From assembly GCA_963850525.1 (NCBI GenBank), contig CAWKLQ010000003.1, positions 36,343 through 100,342 on the forward strand: 64,000 nt of DNA, written 5' to 3'. This stretch comes from JAEMQF01 sp963850525. GTDB lineage: Bacteria; Pseudomonadota; Gammaproteobacteria; Burkholderiales; Burkholderiaceae_C. The stretch's first letter is position 1. Each line of letters starts with the position of its first letter. A program made the position numbers and the translations under genes. The notes under the pieces are model-generated. The model did not search any database. It was not told where the DNA came from and saw nothing but the letters and a program-made list of their open reading frames with translations. Positions 25,386 through 33,825 of the stretch are shown here, piece by piece.

Positions 25386-26486
25386 TCAGTCCTCGAGAAA
25401 AACAACGCTTGCAGGATCCATGCCGACGCGAACCATCTGCCCCGTCGCGTCGGCTTCGCGCCGCGTCGAGGTCGCAACAATCGCCTGCCCGTCGGGCAGG
25501 CGCAGGCAATGGTCGACCGTCGTTCCCTTGTAGACCACGTCTTCGAGGATGGCCGAGAATTGCACCGGCATCGGCGACGCCGACTCGCCGATGCGCAGCG
25601 CCTCGGCACGGATCGCCACGCCCAGCACCGCACCGGTTCGGGCCGCGGCTGCACCGGCGCAGGAGACCTGCGCACCACCGACGCGCACACTCGGGTTCGT
25701 GCCGTCCATTTCGACCTGGCCGTCGATGACATTGCAGCCCCGGAAGAAACCTGCGACGAAGCGCGTGCGCGGGCGCGTGAAGAGCGCTTGCGGCGCATCG
25801 CATTGCACGCAGCGGCCGGCGTTGAGGATGGCGACCCGGTCGCTCATCGTCAGCGCCTCTTCCTGGTCGTGCGTGACGTAGACGAACGTGGTTCCGGTGC
25901 GGCGCTGGATGTGTTTGAGTTCGAGCTGCATGTCGCGGCGGATTTTTTCGTCCAGCGCCGACAGCGGCTCGTCGAGCAGCAGCATCTGCGGTGCCGGCGC
26001 GAGGGCGCGCGCCAGCGCCACGCGCTGCTGCTCACCCCCGCTCAAGCGCGTCGGGTTGCGCTCGCCGTGATCCGGCATGCCGATCAACTCGAGCATCTCT
26101 TGCACGCGCTCGCGCTGCGACTGCGCCGACAGGGAACGCGCCTTCAGCCCGTAGGCGACGTTTTGTGCAACCGTCATGTGCGGGAACACGGCGTACTGCT
26201 GAAACATCATTCCGAGATTGCGCTTCCACGGCGGCACGCCGGCGAGGTCACGCCCGGAGAACAGCACTTGCCCGGAATCGGGGTGTTCCAAACCAGCGAG
26301 CATGCGCAGAATCGTCGACTTGCCCGATCCCGATGGCCCGAGCAAGGTGAAGAACTCGCCGCGCTCGATGCGCAATGAAAACTGCTCGGCAGTGACCGTC
26401 GTGCCGAAGCGCTTGTGAATGTCTATCAGTTCCACCAGCGGCGTGCCGTTCGCCGGTGCCGCGTGCACCGCCATAGCCTGGCTCAT
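25386..26486 (-). CDS. PotA-like ABC transporter ATP-binding protein
   Basis: ATPase of 366 residues with an N-terminal nucleotide-binding domain and a C-terminal TOBE domain. Walker A GPSGSGKST, Q-loop MFQQYAVFPH, signature LSGGEQQR, Walker B LLLDEPLSALD, H-loop YVTHDQ. The N-terminus has an 18-residue extension. Its ATG overlaps the stop of the pyroglutamyl peptidase gene by four bases, so the peptidase belongs to the same transcript. Confidence 0.93.
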   Translation of the reverse strand: MSQAMAVHAAPANGTPLVELIDIHKRFGTTVTAEQFSLRIERGEFFTLLGPSGSGKSTILRMLAGLEHPDSGQVLFSGRDLAGVPPWKRNLGMMFQQYAVFPHMTVAQNVAYGLKARSLSAQSQRERVQEMLELIGMPDHGERNPTRLSGGEQQRVALARALAPAPQMLLLDEPLSALDEKIRRDMQLELKHIQRRTGTTFVYVTHDQEEALTMSDRVAILNAGRCVQCDAPQALFTRPRTRFVAGFFRGCNVIDGQVEMDGTNPSVRVGGAQVSCAGAAAARTGAVLGVAIRAEALRIGESASPMPVQFSAILEDVVYKGTTVDHCLRLPDGQAIVATSTRREADATGQMVRVGMDPASVVFLED

Positions 26487-27145
26487 TGCGCGAGCTTGGC
26501 GGCGCTCACCGCCAATGCGGTGCGCACCGCGGCGAGCATCGTGTCCAGCGCCATGCTCGCCAGATCGGCGCGTTGGTGCAATTCGAGCTCCTGCGCGGAT
26601 TGCAGCGACTTGAGCAGCGCCGCAACTTGCTGCGGCAAATAGGGCAGGTGCATGAACCCGCCGAGCATTCGCGGGCGCGCGATTCGGGCGTGGTTGAGCA
26701 GGTGGTACATCGTTGCGTTGCACAGATAGGTTCCCGCCGTGCCCGACAGGCGCGCCGGAATGCCCTGCTGCCACAGCGCTCGAGTCGTCTCGTGCAGGGG
26801 AAGCGTCGCGCACAGGCCGTCGGGTCCGAGCGGATCGAGCACTTCGTCTTGGGCCATGCGGCCGGCGCCGTCGGGGATCTCGAAGTCGGCGCGATTCAGC
26901 GCAATGCGCTCGATGCGGATCATCGGTTCGCCCGGCCACAAGCCCAGGCACAAGGTGATGTCAGGCGCCAGCTCTTCGACCAGCGCGATCAGGCGCCGCG
27001 GCGCTGCGGCCAGGCTGACCTCCAGGCAAACCCCGGTCACGTGCAGTGCGCCGAGTTGCGCGCCATCGAGCGCACGCGCTATCTCAGCGGCCGGATTGAT
27101 GCCTCGCCCCGCATAAGGCTCGAAACCGGTGACCAAGGCTCTCAC
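26483..27145 (-). CDS. Pyroglutamyl-peptidase I family protein (C15)
   Basis: Cytosolic cysteine peptidase of 220 residues that removes N-terminal 5-oxoproline from peptides in characterised members. The catalytic Cys is in GTAGTYLCN, the His in FMHLPYLP, and the Glu in the region IRIERIALNRADFEIPD. GTG at 27145 is chosen because AAGGAG lies just upstream (27151-27157 region on this strand) and the next residues VRALVTGFEPY match family starts. First gene of the PotABCD-like operon, with ATGA overlap into the ATPase gene. This suggests import of pyroglutamyl compounds, by inference. Confidence 0.87.
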   Translation of the reverse strand: MRALVTGFEPYAGRGINPAAEIARALDGAQLGALHVTGVCLEVSLAAAPRRLIALVEELAPDITLCLGLWPGEPMIRIERIALNRADFEIPDGAGRMAQDEVLDPLGPDGLCATLPLHETTRALWQQGIPARLSGTAGTYLCNATMYHLLNHARIARPRMLGGFMHLPYLPQQVAALLKSLQSAQELELHQRADLASMALDTMLAAVRTALAVSAAKLAQ

Positions 27146-27309
27146 GCGCAACTCCTTCGCAATTCGCAAGGACTGAGGATAAGCGATGGCGCTGAGCCGA
27201 TCGACAGCCCCGACTCGATGTGCCGCCTGTCAAGGACCCTCCTTGCGCGCGATCCATGTCTCTAGAATCGCGGCGCGCCCGTCACCCACGTCGCGCTCGG
27301 AGCCATTCC

Positions 27310-28287
27310 ATGAAGTTGTTGACCTCTCTCGCTTGCGCAGCCACCTTGGTTCTCGGCCTGGCCGCCGCATCCGGCACCCAGGCCCAGGCGTGGCCGGCCA
27401 AACCCGTGACGCTGCTGGTGCCGTTCCCGCCGGGCGGATCGACCGACATGATTGCCCGAACCCTCGGCCCGAAGTTGCAGGAACAACTGGGCGGGTCGTT
27501 CATTGTCGAGAACAAGGCCGGTGCCGGCGGCACGGTGGGCGCCGCGGCGGCGAAACGCGCCGCGCCCGATGGCTACACGATCTTCGTCTCGTCCCTCGGG
27601 CCGTTCGTTATCGGCCCGCACCTGATCAAAGGTGTGGCCTACGACCCGCTCAAGGATTTCGATTACCTCACCATCGCCGTGCAGGCGCCTAACGTGCTGG
27701 CCGTGCCGGCGAGTTCGCCGCACAAGAGCCTGGCCGATGTGCTCGCGTTCCACAAGGCGAATCCGGGCAGGATGAGCTTCGCCTCGGCGGGCAACGGCAC
27801 GAGCGACCACCTCACCGCCGAACTCTTCTGGCAGGAGACGGGAACGACGGGAGTGCACATTCCCTACAAGGGCGGCGCGCCGGCGATGTCGGACCTGCTG
27901 GGCGCGCAGGTTGACGCATCGTTCATGAACATCAACACCGGCCTGCCCAACATCAAAGGCGGCAAGTTGCGGGCGCTGGCGATCACGAGTTTCAAACGAT
28001 CGCCGCTGCTGCCCGACGTGCCGACGATGGACGAACTCGGCCTCAAGGGCGTCACGGTGTATTCATGGCAGGCGTTTGCCGCACCCAAGGGCTTGCCTGC
28101 GGACATCAAGGCCAAGCTGCACGGCGCCTTGGTCGCCGGCCTGAATGACCCGCAGGTCAAACCGAAACTGCTCGAACTCGGCTTCGAGATCGTCGGCAAC
28201 ACACCCGAGCAGTTCACCACGTTCCAGGCCAGCGAATTCGCGCGCTGGAAGAAGGTGATCGAGACCGGGAAGATCACCGCGGACTGA
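27310..28287 (+). CDS. Bug/TTT-family periplasmic substrate-binding protein
   Basis: Periplasmic protein of 325 residues in the Bug (TctC-like) family, very abundant in Burkholderiales. Sec signal MKLLTSLACAATLVLGLAA; the mature start WPAKPVTLLVPFPPGGSTD and the ligand loop VENKAGAGGTVGAA are diagnostic. These proteins bind carboxylates. It lies upstream of three sugar-diacid dehydratases, so glucarate or galactarate is a likely ligand. No TctA/TctB membrane genes are present here, so it must use a transporter encoded elsewhere or act otherwise. Confidence 0.92.
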   Translation: MKLLTSLACAATLVLGLAAASGTQAQAWPAKPVTLLVPFPPGGSTDMIARTLGPKLQEQLGGSFIVENKAGAGGTVGAAAAKRAAPDGYTIFVSSLGPFVIGPHLIKGVAYDPLKDFDYLTIAVQAPNVLAVPASSPHKSLADVLAFHKANPGRMSFASAGNGTSDHLTAELFWQETGTTGVHIPYKGGAPAMSDLLGAQVDASFMNINTGLPNIKGGKLRALAITSFKRSPLLPDVPTMDELGLKGVTVYSWQAFAAPKGLPADIKAKLHGALVAGLNDPQVKPKLLELGFEIVGNTPEQFTTFQASEFARWKKVIETGKITAD

Positions 28288-28316
28288 TTGACCGGCCATC
28301 GACACCGCCTCGCACC

Positions 28317-29660
28317 ATGCCGCACAGCGCCACGCCGCGCATCACCGAACTGCGCGTCATTCCCGTCGCCGGCCGCGACAGCATGCTATTGAACCTGAGC
28401 GGCGCGCACGGGCCGTTCTTCACGCGCAACTTGCTGATTCTGACCGACAGCGCCGGCCACACCGGTGTGGGCGAAGTGCCCGGCGGCGAGAAGATTCGCC
28501 AGACGCTGGAAGACGCGCGCGAACTCATCGTCGGCCAGCCGCTCGGCTCGCAGCAGCGCCTGCTCCAGGAAGTGCAGCGCAAGTTCGCGGATCGTGACGC
28601 CGGCGGGCGCGGCCAGCAAACGTTTGACTTGCGCACCACGATCCATGCGGTGACTGCGATCGAATCGGCCTTGCTCGACTTGCTGGGCCAGCACTTGGGT
28701 GTGCCGGTCGCGGCACTGCTCGGCGAAGGCCAGCAGCGCGACGCGGTGGAGATGCTCGGCTACCTGTTCTACGTGGGCGACAGGGGCAAGACGGACCTGC
28801 CGTACGTCGATCCGGCCCACGAGCCGGACCCACACAGCGACTGGTTTGCCCTGCGCCATGAAGAGGCGCTGACCGCGCAGGCCATCGTGCGCCAGGCCGA
28901 AGCGGCACGCGAGCGTTACGGCTTCAACGACTTCAAGCTCAAGGGCGGCGTGCATCGCGGCGAGGTAGAAGTCGAAGCCGTGACCGCGCTTCACGAGCGC
29001 TTTCCGCAAGCGCGAGTCACGCTCGACCCGAACGGCGGCTGGCTGCTGAAAGACGCGATTGCCCTGATGCGCGACCTGCGCGGCGTCGTCGCGTACGCCG
29101 AAGATCCGTGCGGCGCCGAAGACGGCTTTTCGGGCCGCGAAGTGATGGCGGAGTTCCGCCGTGCAACGGGCCTGCCCACCGCGACGAACATGATCGCGAC
29201 CGACTGGCGCCAGCTGAGCCACGCGCTGGCGCTGCAAAGCGTCGACATCCCTCTCGCCGACCCGCACTTCTGGACGATGGCGGGCTCGGTGCGTGTCGCG
29301 CAGACGTGCCGCGACTGGGGCCTGACGTGGGGCTCGCACTCGAACAACCATTTCGACGTGTCGCTCGCGATGTTCACGCACGTCGGCGCCGCCGCGCCGG
29401 GCCGCGTGACGGCAATCGACACGCACTGGATCTGGCAGGACGGGCAGCGCCTCACCAAGGAGCCGCTGCAAATCGTCGGCGGTCACGTGCAGGTTCCGGC
29501 CAAGCCGGGCCTGGGGATCGAACTCGATATGGTTGAAGTCGAGCGCGCGCACCGGCTTTACCTGCAACATGGTCTGGGCGCGCGCGACGATGCCATGGCG
29601 ATGCAATACCTGATCCCCGGATGGACGTTCAACCCCAAGCGCCCGGCGCTTGTCCGATGA
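28317..29660 (+). CDS. gudD: Glucarate dehydratase
   Basis: Enolase-superfamily enzyme of 447 residues that converts D-glucarate (and often L-idarate) to 5-keto-4-deoxyglucarate. The family base pair is in DFKLKGGV, metal ligands in TLDPNGGW and AEDPCGAE, the ATNMIATDWRQ segment and the catalytic His in WGSHSNNHFDVS. Length equals that of E. coli GudD. It is followed by two further aldarate dehydratases on the same strand. Cytosolic; product would need an aldolase or KdgD-type dehydratase, not found in the window. Confidence 0.93.
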   Translation: MPHSATPRITELRVIPVAGRDSMLLNLSGAHGPFFTRNLLILTDSAGHTGVGEVPGGEKIRQTLEDARELIVGQPLGSQQRLLQEVQRKFADRDAGGRGQQTFDLRTTIHAVTAIESALLDLLGQHLGVPVAALLGEGQQRDAVEMLGYLFYVGDRGKTDLPYVDPAHEPDPHSDWFALRHEEALTAQAIVRQAEAARERYGFNDFKLKGGVHRGEVEVEAVTALHERFPQARVTLDPNGGWLLKDAIALMRDLRGVVAYAEDPCGAEDGFSGREVMAEFRRATGLPTATNMIATDWRQLSHALALQSVDIPLADPHFWTMAGSVRVAQTCRDWGLTWGSHSNNHFDVSLAMFTHVGAAAPGRVTAIDTHWIWQDGQRLTKEPLQIVGGHVQVPAKPGLGIELDMVEVERAHRLYLQHGLGARDDAMAMQYLIPGWTFNPKRPALVR

Positions 29661-29702
29661 CTCGGCCTGCGCTTGTCCAATGAGCCGCCCCACCCTCGCC
29701 CG

Positions 29703-30857
29703 ATGACCGCCGCCAACCCCGCCGACCACATCGCCTGGGTGCGCGTGTCTTCGTGCTACCTGCCGCTCGCCACGCCGATCAGCGACGCGAAAGTGCTCAC
29801 CGGCAAACAAAAGCCGATGACGGAAATCGCGATGTTGTTTGCCCAGGTGCAAACCGAAGACGGCCACGAAGGCCTGGGCTTCAGCTACTCCAAACGCGCC
29901 GGCGGCCCGGGGCAGTTTGCGCACGCGAAGGAAATTGCGCCGGTGCTCATCGGCGAAGACCCGAGCGACATCGCACGCCTCTGGGACAAGCTCTGCTGGG
30001 CCGGCGCGTCGGTCGGGCGCAGCGGCCTGGCCACACAGGCGATCGGCGCCTTCGACGTCGCGCTGTGGGACATGAAGGCCAGGCGCGCCGGGTTGTCGCT
30101 CGCGAAACTGCTCGGGTCGTTCCGTGAAACGGTCCGCTGCTACAACACGTCAGGCGGGTTCCTGCACACGCCCATCGAACAGTTGCTCGTGAACGCGCAA
30201 GCGTCGCGCGAGCGCGGCATCGGCGGCATCAAGCTCAAGGTCGGGCAACCGGATCGTGCACTCGACATCCGGCGCGTCGAGGCGGTGCGCAAACACCTGG
30301 GCGACGCCTTTCCCTTGATGGTCGACGCGAACCAGCAGTGGGACCGGCCGACCGCGCAGCGAATGTGCCGCACTTTTGAAGACTTCAACCTCGTCTGGAT
30401 CGAAGAGCCGCTCGACGCTTACGACCACGAGGGCCACGCCCAACTCGCGGCGCAGTTCGATACGCCCATCGCCACCGGAGAAATGCTCACGAGTGCGGCC
30501 GAACACGCGGACCTGATCCGGCATCGCGCCGCCGACTATCTGATGCCGGACGCGCCGCGCGTCGGCGGCATCACGCCCTTCCTCAAAGTGGCGGCGCTCG
30601 CCGACCACGCCGGGCTCATGCTCGCCCCGCACTTCGCGATGGAATTACACATCCACCTCGCCGCCGCGTACCCGCGCGAGCCGTGGGTCGAACACTTCGA
30701 GTGGCTCGAGCCGCTGTTCAATGAGCGCATTCAAATCGCGAACGGGCGCATGCTCGTTCCCACGCGGCCGGGGTTGGGACTCAGCTTGAGCGAACAGAGC
30801 AAGGCATGGACTCGCGACAGCGCAGAGTTTGGCGCAGACCGCTCGCGGACGCAGTGA
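29703..30857 (+). CDS. L-talarate/galactarate dehydratase-like enolase-superfamily enzyme
   Basis: Mandelate racemase/muconate-lactonizing family enzyme of 384 residues. The KxK base motif is in GGIKLKVGQ, metal ligands in MVDANQQWD, WIEEPLDAYD and ATGEMLTS, and the general-acid His in LAPHFAMELH. The pattern fits the talarate/galactarate dehydratase subgroup. The ATG at 29703 is preferred to the TTG at 29673. It ends four bases before the GarD-like gene, so the three dehydratase genes probably form one operon. Confidence 0.85.
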   Translation: MTAANPADHIAWVRVSSCYLPLATPISDAKVLTGKQKPMTEIAMLFAQVQTEDGHEGLGFSYSKRAGGPGQFAHAKEIAPVLIGEDPSDIARLWDKLCWAGASVGRSGLATQAIGAFDVALWDMKARRAGLSLAKLLGSFRETVRCYNTSGGFLHTPIEQLLVNAQASRERGIGGIKLKVGQPDRALDIRRVEAVRKHLGDAFPLMVDANQQWDRPTAQRMCRTFEDFNLVWIEEPLDAYDHEGHAQLAAQFDTPIATGEMLTSAAEHADLIRHRAADYLMPDAPRVGGITPFLKVAALADHAGLMLAPHFAMELHIHLAAAYPREPWVEHFEWLEPLFNERIQIANGRMLVPTRPGLGLSLSEQSKAWTRDSAEFGADRSRTQ

Positions 30858-30861
30858 CGCC

Positions 30862-32418
30862 ATGACGCAACCTCCCCTGACGATCCGCATGCACGAGCGC
30901 GACAACGTCGCGATCGTCGCCAACGACGGCGGTTTGCCGGCAGGCACCGCCCTTCCCGGCGGACCCCTGCTGCGCGACCGCGTGCCGCAAGGGCACAAGG
31001 TGGCGTTGACCGACATCGCTGCGGGCGCTCCCGTCTTGCGCTACGGCGTCGCCATCGGTGACGCCATCAAGGCCATCGCAGCGGGCAGTTGGGTGCACGA
31101 GCGACTGTTGAAGATGCCCGAGGCGCGCAGCCTCGAAGACCTGCCGATCGCCACGATCGAGCCCGCCGCGCAGGCGCCGCTCGAAGGCTATACGTTCGAG
31201 GGTTACCGCAACGCCGACGGGTCGGTGGGCACGCGCAACATCCTCGCGATCACGCAGACGGTGCAATGCGTCGCAGCCGTCACCGACTTCGCCGTGCAAC
31301 GCATCAAGGCCGAGCTGTTGCCGAAGTTCCGCAACGTCGACGACGTGATCGCGCTCGAGCACGCGTACGGCTGCGGCGTCGCGATCGACGCGCCCGACGC
31401 CGTGGTGCCGATCCGCACGCTGCGCAACATCAGCCTGAACCCGAATTTCGGCGGCGAGGTGATGGTCGTGAGCCTGGGCTGCGAGAAGCTGCAGCCCGAG
31501 CGGCTCATGCCGCCGGGTTCGTTCGCAATCGTCGATGAACGCAGCCCAGATGCGCAACTCGACGTCGTGCGCCTGCAAGACGACGCACACGTCGGCTTCA
31601 TGAGCATGGTCGAATCGATCATGCGCCAGGCCGAACACCACCTGACACGCCTGAACGCGCGCCGCCGCGAAACCGTGCCCGCCAGTGAACTGGTCGTCGG
31701 CGTGCAATGCGGCGGCAGCGATGCGTTTTCCGGCGTCACGGCGAACCCGGCGGTCGGTTTTTGCACCGACCTGCTGGTGCGCGCCGGGGCGAGCGTGATG
31801 TTTTCCGAGACGACGGAAGTGCGCGACGCCATCGACCAACTCACGGCGCGCGCCACGACGCCAGACGTGGCGCAGGCGCTGATCCGCGAAATGGCGTGGT
31901 ACGACGCCTACTTGCAGCGCGGCAGCGTCGACCGCAGCGCGAACACGACGCCTGGCAACAAGGCGGGCGGCCTGTCGAACATCGTGGAAAAGGCGATGGG
32001 TTCGATCGTCAAGTCAGGCAGCGCGCCGATCTCGGGCGTGCTCGCGCCCGGCGAAAAGCTCACGCAAAAGGGCCTGACCTACGCCGCCACCCCGGCGAGC
32101 GACTTCATCTGCGGCACGTTGCAACTCGCCGCAGGAATGAACCTGCACGTCTTCACGACCGGGCGCGGCACGCCTTACGGTTTGGCCGCCGTGCCCGTCA
32201 TCAAGGTCGCGACGCGCAGCGACCTGGCGCGGCGCTGGCACGACTTGATGGACGTGAACGCCGGAACGATTGCCGACGGCACGGCGAGCATCGAAGACGT
32301 GGGCTGGGAGTTGTTCCGCCTGATGCTCGACGTGGCGAGCGGGCGCAAGAAGACCTGGGCCGAGCAGTGGAAGTTGCACAACGCGCTGGTGCTGTTCAAC
32401 CCGGCGCCGATCACTTGA
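30862..32418 (+). CDS. UxaA/GarD-family hydrolyase (galactarate dehydratase type)
   Basis: Protein of 518 residues. An N-terminal SAF domain (about residues 1-90) precedes the large UxaA/GarD catalytic region (GYRNADGSVGTRNILAI; HAYGCGVAID; VGVQCGGSDAFSGVTANP). The family needs Fe2+ and dehydrates galactarate or altronate. The neighbourhood favours galactarate. A second route for the same acid beside the enolase-superfamily enzyme is notable. The ATG at 30862 is chosen over TTG 30829, which overlaps the preceding gene. Confidence 0.9.
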   Translation: MTQPPLTIRMHERDNVAIVANDGGLPAGTALPGGPLLRDRVPQGHKVALTDIAAGAPVLRYGVAIGDAIKAIAAGSWVHERLLKMPEARSLEDLPIATIEPAAQAPLEGYTFEGYRNADGSVGTRNILAITQTVQCVAAVTDFAVQRIKAELLPKFRNVDDVIALEHAYGCGVAIDAPDAVVPIRTLRNISLNPNFGGEVMVVSLGCEKLQPERLMPPGSFAIVDERSPDAQLDVVRLQDDAHVGFMSMVESIMRQAEHHLTRLNARRRETVPASELVVGVQCGGSDAFSGVTANPAVGFCTDLLVRAGASVMFSETTEVRDAIDQLTARATTPDVAQALIREMAWYDAYLQRGSVDRSANTTPGNKAGGLSNIVEKAMGSIVKSGSAPISGVLAPGEKLTQKGLTYAATPASDFICGTLQLAAGMNLHVFTTGRGTPYGLAAVPVIKVATRSDLARRWHDLMDVNAGTIADGTASIEDVGWELFRLMLDVASGRKKTWAEQWKLHNALVLFNPAPIT

Positions 32419-32441
32419 ATTTACAGGAGCGCCACGTCGCC

Positions 32442-32976
32442 CATAGTGATTTCAGCGCGGTACACACCGCCATGCGTGGCCAGGTCGACGCGCAGTTTCT
32501 CTCGTGCGTCTCCAGCGTGCTCCTGCAGGGCCGGCAAGTGGTGGACCGTTTCTGCTACGGCATGGCCGACCGCGAAGCGGGAATCGGGCGGCGGCGGACT
32601 CGTGTCGACGCTCAGCGACACGGTTCGCCTGATCCAGAGCCTGATTCCCGGCGGCCCGACCTTGCTCAAACCGCAAACCCTGAACCTGATGTGGCAAAAC
32701 CAGTTGCCCCCAGGGGTCTGCATCGAGTTTCCGAACCAGCCGCGCGAACCGGGGCACTGCTTTGCCTTGGGCTCGGCCGTCACGCTCAAAGCCGGCCCCG
32801 GCGAGCCCGCCGACGCGATGGGCGAAGTCGGATGGGGAGGCCTGGCCGGGACGATCTGGTGGATCAACCCGCGCATCGGCATCGCGGCCGTGTTGATGAC
32901 GCAGCGCTACTTCGGCGTCAACGATCCCTATGCTTTTGAATTCAAGCGGGCGGCGTATCGCGCGTTGGGACACTGA
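32442..32976 (+). pseudogene. Remnant of a class C beta-lactamase-fold serine hydrolase
   Basis: The 5' part reads in one frame (AMRGQVDAQFLSCVSSVLLQ; FCYGMADREAG), which is the usual N-terminus of beta-lactamase/esterase EstB-like proteins. At about 32580 the frame changes and continues with GGGGLVSTLSDTVRLIQSL to a normal C-terminus (GEVGWGGLAGTIWWINPRIG ... AYRALGH) ending at 32976. Some 200 residues, including the SxxK nucleophile region and the YxN motif, are gone. This is an internal deletion plus frameshift, so the product cannot be active. Confidence 0.8.
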
Positions 32977-33825
32977 CCTCGCTTGGGTGCGCAACACCTG
33001 CGGGATCAAATCAGAATCCTCGACCGCGCGAGGCTCGTCAAGCGACCGGCGCCCTGAGTCCGGCGACGCTCGCACTGAGGTTGAGACGTTGAGCACGTTG
33101 CAGGCTATGTTCACAGCCTGAGGCGGCGAGGGTGAAGATCGGCGCGGCGCTCCTGTCGGAGGGGCGCAGAGCGGCTACGCCAGGCCCGGCAATGGCGGAC
33201 GCGCGCCACAATCTGAGCTGCTCCTAACCGGTCATTCACCGGTACCTTCAATCGGCCACTTCCGGTCATCCAAGCTTTCAGAAGGTCGCCGCGCCAACGA
33301 CCGGTCTCAAGGCACAGCAGACGTAGCCCGTCCTCCTTTTGCAGAGACGAAATCTCCAAAGCGGTCGCTCAGGGGTTTGTCGTGCGAGCAAGCATCGAGG
33401 GCAAGCCGAACGTCTGCAGGTCGAAGGAGCCAAGTGTCGCTGCCGACCCGATGTGAGCGGTCGAGCCCGGTCGAGCCAACGTCAGCGAAGCGCTCCTCAG
33501 CGGCCCCCGGGGCGGCGCCGACTGCCGGCGGCATTCGGCCATGAGCGAATCGTGTCGCCACTTTGGCTGAGCGTCGGCAATGTGGCCGAGACCTGCCGGT
33601 CGCCGTGCCGAGTCGGTTAGCAGGAACCGACCCGTTGTGTGAGTTCGATGCCACCTCAGCGAACGTCAGCAGTGGCATATTGAGCGGACCGCCACTCGAC
33701 GACTGGCATCGGCAAGACTCGGCCGGGAGCGGTCGGCTGCGCGACCAACGGCGACCGATTGCTCATCGGCACGTGCGGCAGTCGGGGCGTCCAACAAAGG
33801 GGAGCCAGCCCGCGCCGGCCCACGC
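32977..33825. other. 849-bp gene-free interval
   Basis: No frame here looks like protein: the open frames are short, arginine- and serine-rich, and lack recognisable motifs or ribosome binding sites. Several short arms (for example ACCGGT around 33224-33245) could pair, but no convincing RNA element, terminator or repeat boundary is seen. Its position beside a deleted gene suggests decayed sequence. Confidence 0.4.

Noticed and set aside
33111..33359. Small reverse frame in the gene-free interval
   Set aside because: No ribosome binding site or motif and biased composition; not distinguishable from chance.
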